From contig NZ_NESM01000001.1 in assembly GCF_002778285.1 (NCBI RefSeq), positions 390,529 through 454,528 on the forward strand: a stretch of DNA of 64,000 nt, given 5' to 3'. Positions 7,580 through 16,681 of this stretch are shown in pieces. The translations under genes were made by a program, and so were the position numbers. The DNA is from Limnohabitans sp. 15K (lineage in GTDB: Bacteria; Pseudomonadota; Gammaproteobacteria; Burkholderiales; Burkholderiaceae_C). How positions within the stretch are numbered: the first letter of the stretch is position 1; each line of letters starts with the position of its first letter. A model generated the notes under the pieces. That model was not told where the DNA came from, searched no databases, and saw only the letters and a list, made by a program, of their open reading frames with translations.

Positions 7580-10500
7580 GCTTTCACCTCGGCATTGAGC
7601 ATGGCGTCCAGACCATCGAGCAATTCGAGCGGCGCAGGCAAGGTGCAGCAGCCGCCCGCAGGCCCGTCGATGCCACGCAAGAACAGGTACACCGCGCCGC
7701 CCAGTTGCTGCGCCGGGTTGTAGGCCTCACCCAGTCGAGCGCGCAGCAGGCGGTGCAGCGCCAGCATGTAGAGCGCGGCCTGCACCTCGTAGCGGTGGTG
7801 GGCCATGGCGGCATCGAGCGCCTGCGTGGTGTAAGCCGCGTCATCGGCACCCAGGTGGTTGGATTTGTAGTCGAGCACCCAGTAACGGCCTTCGTGCTCG
7901 AACACCAAGTCGGCAAAGCCCATCAGCATGCCGTGCAGTTGCGCGTCGGGCAGTTGCGGGCGGCTCACGCCGGGCAGCAGGTGCTGCTGGCACAGGGCGT
8001 CCACCTCGCGGGCGTGCAGCCGCTCGGCGGGCAGCCAGAACTCCATCTCGGGCAGCAAGGTGCCCAGCGCGTTCAGCGGGCTACCTGCCCCACGCAGGGG
8101 TTGCGCCACCACACGGGTGAGCCACTGCACCACCACATCAGCTTGGGTTTTGTAACCTGCGTTTTCGCAGCGCTTTTTGAGGCGCTCAGCCTTGGGTGCG
8201 TCCAGCACGAAACCATCGGCGGCCAGCCATTCGAGCTGGTCGTGCAAAAAGTTGCCTGCGCTCGGGCCTTTGGCAAAGCCGTGCCAAGGGGCCAAGGAGC
8301 CCATAGCGACTGCGGCTGCGTGCAGCGCCTGCACGTCCACGGGCGGTTCGTCATCGGCGGGGCGCGGCGTGGTCATGTGCAGGCTCATTTGCGCCAAAGG
8401 CTGCGAAGACAGGTCTCGCGTCAGGCGCGAGAAGCTGGCGATCGTCCACGACTTGTCGATGCGGGCGGTGCAGACCAGCGCGTCGCTCAGTTCGGTGGTG
8501 CGGGCGGGCCGCTGCCAGACCGTGAGCGGCACGTCTTCGCTCACGCTCACCAGTTGCACCGACAAGCGCTGCGCTTGCGCATCGGTTTCCAGCGCTTGCA
8601 ACTTGGGCCACCAGCCAGCTTCATCGATGGCGTCACCGCCGCACAACAAATGGCCTGCGGCGCTGTTGTGGTTCACGCAGCTTTTGCCCGAACCCCGCGT
8701 GACCGGGCTCCAGCCCACCCACAGCGCATGCCGCGCACGCGTGAGCGCCACGTACCACAGGCGCAGGTCTTCGCGCAGGCGGTCGCGGTCGGCCAGCTTC
8801 GTGTCGTCCTTGTCAAAGTCCAAGGTCCAGTGCCGCTCGCCCTCGCCGTCATCGCGCTGCAACACCGGGGTTTTGTGGGCTTCCATCATGCGGTGGCTGT
8901 GCGCAAAGGGCAGGCACACCACCGGGTACTCCAAGCCTTTGCTGGCGTGGATGGTGATGACCTTGACCAGGTCTTCGTCGCTTTCGAGCCGCACGGTCTG
9001 GTCTTCGCTGTCGCCAGCGCCCCCCGCCTTGACCTCCTCGATCTGCTGGGCCAGCCAACGGATCAGGGCCTGCTCGCCATCGAGCTGGCTGCTGGCGGTT
9101 TGCAGCAGTTCGGCCAGGTGCAGCACATTGGTCAGGCGGCGCTCGCCGTCGCTCTGGCCACGCCAGCGCCCGGCCAGTTGCAACACATGCAGCGACTGGC
9201 GCAGCATGGCCAACACGCCCTGCCCTTGCCAAACCCCGCGCAGGTCGCGCATCTGCTCAGCGCGTTGGTCCAGCAACTCATCTTGCGTGGCCAAGTCGTA
9301 CAACTCGGCCAGCGACAGGCCCACGGTGCGTGTGCCCAAAGCGGCACGCACCCGGCGCATGTCTTGCGGCTCGGCCACGCCGCGCAGCCACAGGCACAGG
9401 TCCTGCGCTTCGTCACTGGCAAACACCGAGTCGCGGTCCGACAGATAGACCGAGGCCACGCCCCGCACACGCAAGGCGTCGCGCACGGCAGCGGCCTCTT
9501 TGCCCGTGCGCACCAGCACGGCGATGTCTTTGGGTTGCAGCGGCTTGTCGCCCTTTTCTGCATCCACAAAACGCGCTTGCGGGTCACCGAGCCATGCCAC
9601 GATCTGTTCGGCGCACAGGGCCGACAGGTGCATCTGCGCATCGCGCTGGCTGCGCAGCGTGGCGTCGTGCACCACGGTCAGCGCTTCCACCTTGCCGTTG
9701 TGGGTCGTGAACACCTCGTCGCGCCCCTTGGCGTTGACGGGCTGGAAAGGCAGCGGGTCTTCGACGCCTTGACGGTAGCCAAATGCATCGTCAGAGATTT
9801 GGAACCAACGGTTGACCACATCCACCACCGCTTGGGTGGATCGGTAATTGGTGCCCAGCACATGGTGGCGGCCAGCGGTGGCGAGGCGTGCGGCCAAATA
9901 GCCGTGGATGTCGGCACCGCGAAAACCATAGATCGATTGCTTGGGGTCGCCAATCAGGAGCAGCGCAGCGTCTTGCCGGTTCTCGGCTGTGCGGTAGATG
10001 CGGTCAAAAATGCGGAACTGCAGCGGCGAGGTGTCCTGGAACTCGTCGATCATCGCCACCGGAAACTGCTCGCGCAGGCGCTGCGCCAGACGCTCGCCCG
10101 ACTCGGGGTCGGCCAGCGCCACATCGAGGCGCTGCAGCATGTCGGCAAAACCGAACAGCCCGCTGCGTTTTTTCAGCTCGGCCATGCGCTGCAGCACATG
10201 GGTACGGGCGTGCAGGCGGGCGGCCTGCGCGGGGTCGGGCAAGGCCAACAAAGCGGCTTGCAGATCAGCGAAGGCCTGAGACTCGGGCGGCAGCTCAACG
10301 ACATCGCCTTCTTTGCGGCACTCCAGCAGGCCATTGGGTGTCAGACGATCCCAGCCTGTACCCATTGCATCTTTCAATGTCTTCGCATCCCCACTGCTTT
10401 GCGACCAGTCTTTGAGTGCATCCATCCACTTCTTGGAGCGCCCCACCTGCAGAATTGAACCATTCCATCCATGCTTCTTGACGGCCAGCTGCCCCTCAAT

Positions 10501-11247
10501 CCAGCCCAGCAAGTTGTCGGCCTTTTCAACCCAGCCCTGCTTGAGCGCCGCCAGTTGCGCATCGCGCTCGGCCAGCACCGCGCCGAAGACCTCCGCCAGC
10601 GTGCCGGGGGCGGGGTCGACCAGCGGCACCGCCATCAGGGCACGCATGTCCTTGTCGAGCGCAGGCACGTCGCGCCAGACGCGTTGCACCTGTGCCACCA
10701 GCGGTGTGGCCATGGGGTAGAGCTGCTGACGCCAATAATCCTGCACGGCTTCGAGGCGCAGCGCGGCTTCGTCACCGACCAGCGTTTCTTCAAACAGGCT
10801 GCCGCTGTCAAAGGCGTGCTCGCGCAGCATGCGCTGGCACCAAGCGTCGATGGTGTAAACAGCCGCGTCGTCTATGGCCTGTGCGGCCAGCGCGAGCCGA
10901 TACGCCGCTTGTTCGCGGGACTCACCTTCAGGGTATTCGCTTTTGAGTTGATTGAGGAAGGCGTCGTCCGTTTGGGCGATGCCCCGGAACACCTGCGCCG
11001 CCTCGGTCAGGCGGGCGCGGATGCGGTCTGACAGCTCGCGGGTGGCGGCGCGGGTGAAGGTCATCACCAGCACGTCTTGCGGCAGCATGGGGCGCACGGG
11101 TGCGGTGCACGCATCGCCATGGCCCAACACCAAGCGCACGTACAGCGCGGCAATGGTCCAGGTCTTGCCCGTGCCTGCGCTCGCCTCGATCAGGTGGCTG
11201 CCGCGCAGCGGGAAGCTGTGGGCGTTGAGGGCGTGTGCGGTGCTCAT
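7576..11247 (-). CDS. recB: Exodeoxyribonuclease V beta subunit RecB
   Basis: 1223 residues, close to the usual RecB length. Walker A is ASAGTGKT at 22-29, followed by VLVMTFTRAATRELSDRIR. The UvrD-type motif II is AMIDEFQDTSPLQ, with further motifs LLIGDPKQSIYGFRGADI and ITIHASKGLEYPVV. The C-terminal nuclease domain has GFADLVF...LDYKSN, with the metal ligands expected at D1113, D1126 and K1128. It is the 3'-5' helicase and sole nuclease of RecBCD and loads RecA after Chi. It overlaps recC (ATGA at its start) and recD (ATGA at its end). The operon order is recC-recB-recD. Confidence 0.97.
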   Translation of the reverse strand: MSTAHALNAHSFPLRGSHLIEASAGTGKTWTIAALYVRLVLGHGDACTAPVRPMLPQDVLVMTFTRAATRELSDRIRARLTEAAQVFRGIAQTDDAFLNQLKSEYPEGESREQAAYRLALAAQAIDDAAVYTIDAWCQRMLREHAFDSGSLFEETLVGDEAALRLEAVQDYWRQQLYPMATPLVAQVQRVWRDVPALDKDMRALMAVPLVDPAPGTLAEVFGAVLAERDAQLAALKQGWVEKADNLLGWIEGQLAVKKHGWNGSILQVGRSKKWMDALKDWSQSSGDAKTLKDAMGTGWDRLTPNGLLECRKEGDVVELPPESQAFADLQAALLALPDPAQAARLHARTHVLQRMAELKKRSGLFGFADMLQRLDVALADPESGERLAQRLREQFPVAMIDEFQDTSPLQFRIFDRIYRTAENRQDAALLLIGDPKQSIYGFRGADIHGYLAARLATAGRHHVLGTNYRSTQAVVDVVNRWFQISDDAFGYRQGVEDPLPFQPVNAKGRDEVFTTHNGKVEALTVVHDATLRSQRDAQMHLSALCAEQIVAWLGDPQARFVDAEKGDKPLQPKDIAVLVRTGKEAAAVRDALRVRGVASVYLSDRDSVFASDEAQDLCLWLRGVAEPQDMRRVRAALGTRTVGLSLAELYDLATQDELLDQRAEQMRDLRGVWQGQGVLAMLRQSLHVLQLAGRWRGQSDGERRLTNVLHLAELLQTASSQLDGEQALIRWLAQQIEEVKAGGAGDSEDQTVRLESDEDLVKVITIHASKGLEYPVVCLPFAHSHRMMEAHKTPVLQRDDGEGERHWTLDFDKDDTKLADRDRLREDLRLWYVALTRARHALWVGWSPVTRGSGKSCVNHNSAAGHLLCGGDAIDEAGWWPKLQALETDAQAQRLSVQLVSVSEDVPLTVWQRPARTTELSDALVCTARIDKSWTIASFSRLTRDLSSQPLAQMSLHMTTPRPADDEPPVDVQALHAAAVAMGSLAPWHGFAKGPSAGNFLHDQLEWLAADGFVLDAPKAERLKKRCENAGYKTQADVVVQWLTRVVAQPLRGAGSPLNALGTLLPEMEFWLPAERLHAREVDALCQQHLLPGVSRPQLPDAQLHGMLMGFADLVFEHEGRYWVLDYKSNHLGADDAAYTTQALDAAMAHHRYEVQAALYMLALHRLLRARLGEAYNPAQQLGGAVYLFLRGIDGPAGGCCTLPAPLELLDGLDAMLNAEVKA

Positions 11248-14200
11248 GCCTCGTCCCCTTCATCGTCTGCAGGCGCATTGGGCAGGACCTCGACTTGCGT
11301 CTGCGCCGCCCAGTCCTGGAGCGGCGCATACACCGCCTGCGCCAGCCGGTCGAGTGCGCCCGTGTCCAGCAAATCGTCCACCGTGGGGTAGGTGCGTGCC
11401 AGCGCCGGGTCTTTGTCTTTTTCTGCGCTCTTGAAGTCGCTGCCTTCGTATGCATCGGCCAGCGCGTTGGTGTTTTCTTTGTCCTTGAGCCACTGCAAGG
11501 CCACGCCGGGCGGCAGGGGCAGCGGCCAGCGCATGCCTTCGGCCCAGGTGGCGAGCAGCACCTGCAGCTGGGTGCGGGCGACTTCAGGGTCTTGCGGGGG
11601 CACACGCACCACGGCATTGCGGCCCACCACCACGCAGTTGCATGGTTGGTCCATGGCGGCAGCGGCCAGTGACTGCAGCCAAATGTCGATGAGTTTTTCA
11701 GGCAATGCGGTGGCCTTGCCCGCTTTGGAAATGCTGACCAGCTTGTTGGCGCGCAAACTCAAAAGCATTTGCCCCCCCTCACCCGCCAGCACGCCGCCCA
11801 GCGCATCCTGCAAACTCACTTGTGGGTGCATCGGCGGGTGTGCCAGGTCGACCAGCACACGCTCGGCAGCTTCGGGGTAGGACCCGCGTTCGCGCAGCGC
11901 AGCGGCCAGTTGGGTTTGCAGGATGTGGGTGAGCTTTTGGGCTTCGAGCGTGCCCACGCCCGCCAACGGCAAGGCCCCGGCCTCACGCAAGTGCTGCACC
12001 ACACGCGCTGCATGGCTGGGCAGTTCGTCTGCGCTCAAATCCGCAGGCACGTGCTGCAGTTCGTGGTCGAGCAACTGGTACAAGTCCAGCCCGCCCAAGC
12101 CAAACAGTTCTTCGTCATGCAGCTCGCTGCGCTCGTCTTCCAAATGCACCTGCAGCCGCTCGCGGAAAAACGCGCCCACAGGTTTGCGCAGGAAGCGGGC
12201 CAGTTGGGCGAGTGAAATGATCGGGGCTTGCTCGTTGGCGGCCATGAGCGGCGGCAACAGCACAGGCCATCGCGGCGAGGGCGCCGCTCCCACCAATGCC
12301 CCTGTAGGATCGGCGCCCTCGCCGCGATCCCCTGCAGCGCCAATGATTGACCCACCACCCTCGCCGCGATGGTCTTGTTGCGCCGCCCGCCACTCTTTCG
12401 CATAAGTTTGCAGCCCACTGCCCGCTTCAAAGTAAGCACGGCTGAACGGTTGCAGCGGGTGCACGGTGGTCAGGTCTTTGGCCGTGTCTTTGCCCCAGAG
12501 CAGGTCGATCTCGTCGCGCAGTTGCGACACCAGCACCGAAGGTGGTTGTTCGCTGTTGTCGCGCACGCTGCGGCCACTCCAGCTCACATAGAGCACCTGC
12601 CGCGCTGACAAGAGCGCTTCGAGCATGAGCTGGCGGTCGTCGTCGCGGCGCGAGCGGTCGCCGGGGCGCGTCATGCCGGGCAGGCCCATCAGGTCAAAGT
12701 CGGCACGCGGGCTGCGGCGCGGGTAGTCGCCGTCGTTCATGCCCAGCAGGCACACCGCCTTGAACGGGATCGCCCGCATCGGCATCAGCGTGCAAAACGT
12801 CACGCCGCCAGCGCGAAAGCGCTGCTCCAGCCGGGGCGCCTTCAAAGCTTCGAGCCAAGCCGATCGGGCCACGGCCAAGGGCACGGCCTCGGCAAAACCG
12901 GCTTCGCCGCAGGCACGCACCCAGTCGTTCAGCGCTTGGTCCAGCGCTGCCAGTGCATTGCGGTCGTTGTCGTCACGCGGCTTGAACAGCACCGCGAGCA
13001 TGGCGCGACAGCGCTCGGCCCACTGTGCGGGCGTGGCGCTTTGCGTGCAGGTTTGCCACCAGTCGATCAGGGCCTGCAGCAGGTGCGCCAGCGACCCGGC
13101 CAGTTCGGCGTCCAACCCGCCCACCTCAAAGTAAGGCGATACGCCCAATGAAACACCGTCCTCAACCGGGTCGGCACCGCAGGCATAACCCATGAGCATG
13201 CGCTGCACGCCAAACAACGCCGAGTTGTCGTCGCCGCACACGCCCAGCCCCAGGCCCGCACGGTGCTCAGCCGACAGGCCCCAGCGGATGCCCGAGCCCG
13301 CCATCCAGCGGGTGAGCGTGGGCAGGTTCTCTTCTTTCAGGCCAAAGCGGGCGGCAAGGGCAGGCACTTCGAGCAGCTCGACCAGCTCGCTCATGCGGCT
13401 GCGCTGCTGCGGCAGGGCCAGCAGCCATTCGACCGCGTGGATCAGCGGGCTGATGGCCTGCGCACCCAAGTCGGCAATGTCAAACGGGATGTACCGCGCA
13501 TCGCTGCGCTTGTATTGGCCAAACACAGCGCGGATCGCTGGGGCCATGCTTTCGATGTCGGGCACCATGACCACCACGTCGCGCGGCGACAACAGATCAC
13601 TCGGCGGGGTGTGGAACCACTGCAGCAACTGGTCGTGCAGCACTTCCAGTTCGCGCACTGGACTGTGCGCCACGCTGAACGTGACTGAAGCGTCGCCCTT
13701 GCGCAAAGGCTGGGCTGGGCTGCCACCGCTTGACGGCTCCAGGTCACGGATGCGCCGCTGCAACTGCGCGAGCAAACGCGTGCTGTCTTCGCCAGGCACA
13801 TCGTCAAAAAAGTCTAGGCGCGGCCACTGCGTGACTTGCTGGGCCGCCTGCAGGTCGTCAAAGGCGTCGAGCTGGCGAATGAAGTCGCGCCCCTGCCGCC
13901 CCCAAGCGGCCAAGAGCGTAGGGGCGTGCAAATGCATCTGCGCCAGCGGCAAACCCGCCAATGCCTCGCCCCGGTAAGCGTGACGGCGACGCTCGGCCTG
14001 CAGCCATTCGCGCCCGTCGATGATGTCGCCCCAGTGGTACTGACACGGGTTGGGCACGGCCAGCAGCACCTGGCTGTGCGCGGCCAGCGCCGCCAGCATC
14101 TCCAGCAGCTGCCCCGGCATGTGGCTCATGCCAAACACCGACACGCGCCGCGCCACGGGGCTGGCCAGCGGCTGGCCCGACTGCAGGTGCGCCAGCGCCC

Positions 14201-14816
14201 GCGCATGCAGCGCGGGGCGGGTGGCCTGGCGCTGAGTCTCGTCCAAAGTGGCCAGCACGCGCCGCCACAGTTCGGACTGCCACAACTGGTCTTCGCCCAG
14301 CTCATCATGCCCAGCAGCCTTGCGCAGCACGTTGCGCCCGGCGGCCCAGTCTTGCAGCCAGTCGGGTCGGTAAATTTGGTACTGGTCAAACAGGTCGGCC
14401 AATCGGCTGGCCAGTTGCAGCAGGCGGTCGGGCTCGTCGCCGCGCAAAAAGCCCGCCACGGGCTGGAACACCGAGTCTTGCAAGCAGCCGGGCAACAAGG
14501 CCATCAGCCGCCAGGTCATGGGCAGTTTGTCAAGCGGCGAGTCGGGCGGCACGTTGTGCTTGCCCAGCACCTGCCGGTAAGTGCGCCACAAAAAGCGCGA
14601 AGGCAGCTCCACTCGCGTGGCCGCGCACACCCCACCCTGGTGCGCCAGTTCGATCTTGATCCACTCGGCCATGCCGTTGCTCTGCACAAGCACGACTTCA
14701 CTCTCCAGTGGGTGCAGCGGGTGCGCACGCAGCCAGCCCGTCAGGGTGTCGGCCAGCACCTCAGAGCGGTAGCTGTGCAGGGCAATGAAGCCGGGTGCGA
14801 TCAAGGAGGTGGTCAT
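11244..14816 (-). CDS. recC: Exodeoxyribonuclease V gamma subunit RecC
   Basis: 1190 residues starting MTTSLIAPGFIALHSYRSEV. The helicase-like but motif-degenerate fold that scans for Chi is indicated by VVLVQSNGMAEWIKIELA, FGMSHMPGQLLEMLAAL, REVELPSRFLW-like segments and MRAIPFKAVCLLGMNDGDYP, all RecC landmarks. It is the first gene of the recCBD operon. Residues about 815-849 are encoded by REP-family palindromes (two full copies in inverted orientation and one partial) and are a low-complexity Gly/Ala/Pro-rich insert. The surrounding protein stays in frame, so the gene is probably functional. Confidence 0.95.
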   Translation of the reverse strand: MTTSLIAPGFIALHSYRSEVLADTLTGWLRAHPLHPLESEVVLVQSNGMAEWIKIELAHQGGVCAATRVELPSRFLWRTYRQVLGKHNVPPDSPLDKLPMTWRLMALLPGCLQDSVFQPVAGFLRGDEPDRLLQLASRLADLFDQYQIYRPDWLQDWAAGRNVLRKAAGHDELGEDQLWQSELWRRVLATLDETQRQATRPALHARALAHLQSGQPLASPVARRVSVFGMSHMPGQLLEMLAALAAHSQVLLAVPNPCQYHWGDIIDGREWLQAERRRHAYRGEALAGLPLAQMHLHAPTLLAAWGRQGRDFIRQLDAFDDLQAAQQVTQWPRLDFFDDVPGEDSTRLLAQLQRRIRDLEPSSGGSPAQPLRKGDASVTFSVAHSPVRELEVLHDQLLQWFHTPPSDLLSPRDVVVMVPDIESMAPAIRAVFGQYKRSDARYIPFDIADLGAQAISPLIHAVEWLLALPQQRSRMSELVELLEVPALAARFGLKEENLPTLTRWMAGSGIRWGLSAEHRAGLGLGVCGDDNSALFGVQRMLMGYACGADPVEDGVSLGVSPYFEVGGLDAELAGSLAHLLQALIDWWQTCTQSATPAQWAERCRAMLAVLFKPRDDNDRNALAALDQALNDWVRACGEAGFAEAVPLAVARSAWLEALKAPRLEQRFRAGGVTFCTLMPMRAIPFKAVCLLGMNDGDYPRRSPRADFDLMGLPGMTRPGDRSRRDDDRQLMLEALLSARQVLYVSWSGRSVRDNSEQPPSVLVSQLRDEIDLLWGKDTAKDLTTVHPLQPFSRAYFEAGSGLQTYAKEWRAAQQDHRGEGGGSIIGAAGDRGEGADPTGALVGAAPSPRWPVLLPPLMAANEQAPIISLAQLARFLRKPVGAFFRERLQVHLEDERSELHDEELFGLGGLDLYQLLDHELQHVPADLSADELPSHAARVVQHLREAGALPLAGVGTLEAQKLTHILQTQLAAALRERGSYPEAAERVLVDLAHPPMHPQVSLQDALGGVLAGEGGQMLLSLRANKLVSISKAGKATALPEKLIDIWLQSLAAAAMDQPCNCVVVGRNAVVRVPPQDPEVARTQLQVLLATWAEGMRWPLPLPPGVALQWLKDKENTNALADAYEGSDFKSAEKDKDPALARTYPTVDDLLDTGALDRLAQAVYAPLQDWAAQTQVEVLPNAPADDEGDEA
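12269..12370. repeat. REP doublet plus a partial third copy inside recC coding sequence
   Basis: Copy A, 12269-12294 (minus orientation), and copy B, 12303-12328 (plus orientation, starting TGTAGGAT), form a perfect 17-bp inverted repeat: 12269-12285 against 12312-12328, core GGCGCCCTCGCCGCGAT. A partial right arm (CCCTCGCCGCGAT) recurs at 12358-12370. The whole block of about 100 bases is translated in frame within RecC. Confidence 0.85.
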
Positions 14817-14985
14817 GCGGTCAGCGGCAGGGCATCAGCCCTCCAAAATTGGAATTCGAAAGAGCGTGCAAAGCAATAAGAATAGCCGTAAAAAAAGGAA
14901 TTGCAGGCTGAATCGGCGCGCATGAACCGAACATGGCCACTGCTGCTTTTTTAGGCAGACGCTGCCAAGCCAACAGGCATGCGCC

Positions 14986-15015
14986 TTGACAGGCTTGTTC
15001 AAGGACTTATCCACA
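14986..15015 (+). promoter_or_regulatory. Candidate promoter with an embedded consensus DnaA box
   Basis: A perfect TTGACA (14986-14991) is followed after 16 bases by TATCCA (15008-15013), a weak -10. Overlapping it is TTATCCACA at 15007-15015, an exact match to the consensus DnaA box. It lies about 38 bases upstream of the repeat protein start at 15053. A single box by itself does not indicate an origin. Confidence 0.35.
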
Positions 15016-15052
15016 GCTTTGGGCACGGTGTTTGGGGATACCATGGGAAACC

Positions 15053-15457
15053 ATGATGAAACCTATCCATCGCTTCACCACCTTCCTGTTCCTTTCGATC
15101 CTGCTCTTGCCGGTTGCCTTTGCCCAGCGGATGTACGACGGCAGTGGCAGTCCGATTGGCCGCGTCGACGCGGAGCGGTTTTACAGCGCATCGGGGCAAC
15201 AAATTGGGAGAGTCGACGGCGAACGTGTTTACGACGGCTCCGGACGACAGCTGGGGCGCATTGACGGAGACCGCGTCTACAACGCGTCGGGAAGCCAAAT
15301 CGGCCGAATCGATGGCGACCGGCTGTACAGCGCTTCGGGCTCGCAGATGGGTCGCATCGATGGCGAGCGCCTTTACGACGGCTCGGGTCGCCAAATTGGG
15401 CGCGCTGACGGTCTGCGCAGGATGCAGATGATCGTGTTCTTTTATTTCTTCATGTGA
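15053..15457 (+). CDS. Exported six-repeat protein, 4-fold beta-flower type
   Basis: 134 residues. A signal peptide (MMKPIHRFTTFLFLSILLLPVAFA) is followed by six tandem 16-residue repeats (residues 28-123) of the form Y-[DSN]-[GA]-SG-x-Q-[IL]-GR-[IV]-DG-[ED]-R-[VL]. A short hydrophobic tail, MIVFFYFFM, ends the protein. This repeat matches what is annotated as 4-fold beta flower proteins, small closed beta structures of unknown function. The tail could insert in a membrane. The start is ATG 15053 or the adjacent ATG 15056; a TTG at 15032 is less likely. It stands alone between recC (divergent) and the HupE-like gene (convergent). Confidence 0.75.
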   Translation: MMKPIHRFTTFLFLSILLLPVAFAQRMYDGSGSPIGRVDAERFYSASGQQIGRVDGERVYDGSGRQLGRIDGDRVYNASGSQIGRIDGDRLYSASGSQMGRIDGERLYDGSGRQIGRADGLRRMQMIVFFYFFM

Positions 15458-15499
15458 GGCGGTCACGGCTTGCGGAATGATGCAGGCCGAAGTTCAGCA

Positions 15500-16681
15500 T
15501 CAGCCCAACCACACCATGCGTTGCCCCGTCCAGAATACCCCAAGCACAACGATGACTGCGGAGCCACCGGCCACCACCACCCAGCGGTAGAACCGGGTAT
15601 GGCGCAACCACCAAGCCACAGGTAAAAACACGCCCACGATGGCCAGTTGCCCCAGCTCAACACCCACATTGAAGCCGCCTAAAGCGGCCAGCAACCCACT
15701 GGCGGGCAGGCCCAAGTCCAGCAACACACTGGCAAAGCCAAATCCGTGTACCAGACCAAACACAAAGGCCAGTCGCCAGCGCTTGAGGGCGCTGAAACCC
15801 AATAAGTTGTTCAGTGCGGCCAGCACCACCGAAATGGCAATGGCGGGCTCTACAAGATCGGCCGGTGGCGTGAGCCAACCCGTGATGGTCAAACCCAAGG
15901 TGATGGAGTGCGCCACAGTGAAGGCCGTGACAACCGCCAGGACGTCGAGCACCACGGTCCTCGGGTGCGTGGCCGCTTGCCAATGCACCACCCGTTGGCG
16001 CGAAGACTGCAAGGGAGCCAGCACCAAGAGGCTGAGCAGGAAGACGATGTGGTCAATACCAATCCAGATGTGCCAAACGCCCTCGAGGATGTAGCGACCG
16101 AAAACTTTCAACGGGCTGGTGTCGGCACGGCTGATTTGGGCCTCGGGCCTTTCTGGGCTGAGCAAAGCGCTGCTTTGCTCATCGCCAAAGTCCACCTTGA
16201 GCAAGCCTCGGTGCAAGCTGTCTTGCGAAAAAATCAAGTCATAGCGCAACGCCAGTCGGGCCTCGGCTGCGTCTGCCGCAGAGGTCAGACCAGGACAATT
16301 CACGACCCATTGGGCGCTCAGGTAAGTGCCATCGGCATGCTCGCTGGCTTGCAGGTCTGCGGGCCCCAAGGCACATTTTTGGCCCGCTGCCGTGAGCGCA
16401 ATGCCCTGGCCCAGCCAGTCATTGAACTCGAGGCTTCGTGTCTGTGCCTCGCCCCAAGTGACTTGGCCATCGCGGTTGGCGTCCAGGTCAAAAATCAGGT
16501 CTAGGTCTCGCATGTGGACATCGGCCCGCAGCATCAACGCGGGGCCAGACGTGCTGAGCGTGAGGTAGCTGTTGCTGCTGGAGTGCGCATGGGCAAGAGG
16601 AGCTGTCAGCAAGCTGAGCAAAGGCCAGACACTTGCAAGGACCCAGCGCTGCAACCAATATTTTTGGAGCAACGGCATCAT
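15500..16681 (-). CDS. HupE/UreJ-like membrane protein with N-terminal periplasmic EF-hand-like loop
   Basis: 393 residues. The signal sequence ends near AHAHSSS. A soluble domain of about 170 residues contains DANRDGQVTWGE at 67-78, a canonical 12-position EF-hand loop. The C-terminal half has about six or seven membrane spans with the HupE/UreJ_2 landmarks GVWHIWIGIDHIVFLLSLL, VTAFTVAHSITL and FGLVHGFGFASVLLDLGL. His-rich spans of this kind are associated with metal (nickel/cobalt) handling in HupE/UreJ, but the substrate of this branch is unknown. The ATG at 16679-16681 overlaps the TPR gene's stop (ATGA), so the open frame upstream is a shadow of that gene. The two are surely co-translated. 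Confidence 0.85.
   Translation of the reverse strand: MMPLLQKYWLQRWVLASVWPLLSLLTAPLAHAHSSSNSYLTLSTSGPALMLRADVHMRDLDLIFDLDANRDGQVTWGEAQTRSLEFNDWLGQGIALTAAGQKCALGPADLQASEHADGTYLSAQWVVNCPGLTSAADAAEARLALRYDLIFSQDSLHRGLLKVDFGDEQSSALLSPERPEAQISRADTSPLKVFGRYILEGVWHIWIGIDHIVFLLSLLVLAPLQSSRQRVVHWQAATHPRTVVLDVLAVVTAFTVAHSITLGLTITGWLTPPADLVEPAIAISVVLAALNNLLGFSALKRWRLAFVFGLVHGFGFASVLLDLGLPASGLLAALGGFNVGVELGQLAIVGVFLPVAWWLRHTRFYRWVVVAGGSAVIVVLGVFWTGQRMVWLG

Noticed and set aside
5456-10458. Two very long plus-strand open frames (755 and 917 codons) across recD and recB
   Set aside because: They are antisense to clear RecD and RecB, with Arg/Gln/His-rich low-quality sequence and no recognisable domain.
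15007-15015. A replication origin
   Set aside because: Only one DnaA box is visible, with no box cluster, AT-rich unwinding region or dnaA/parAB genes.
15134-15421. A CRISPR-like array
   Set aside because: The 48-base repeats have no spacers and form one continuous reading frame with a signal peptide.
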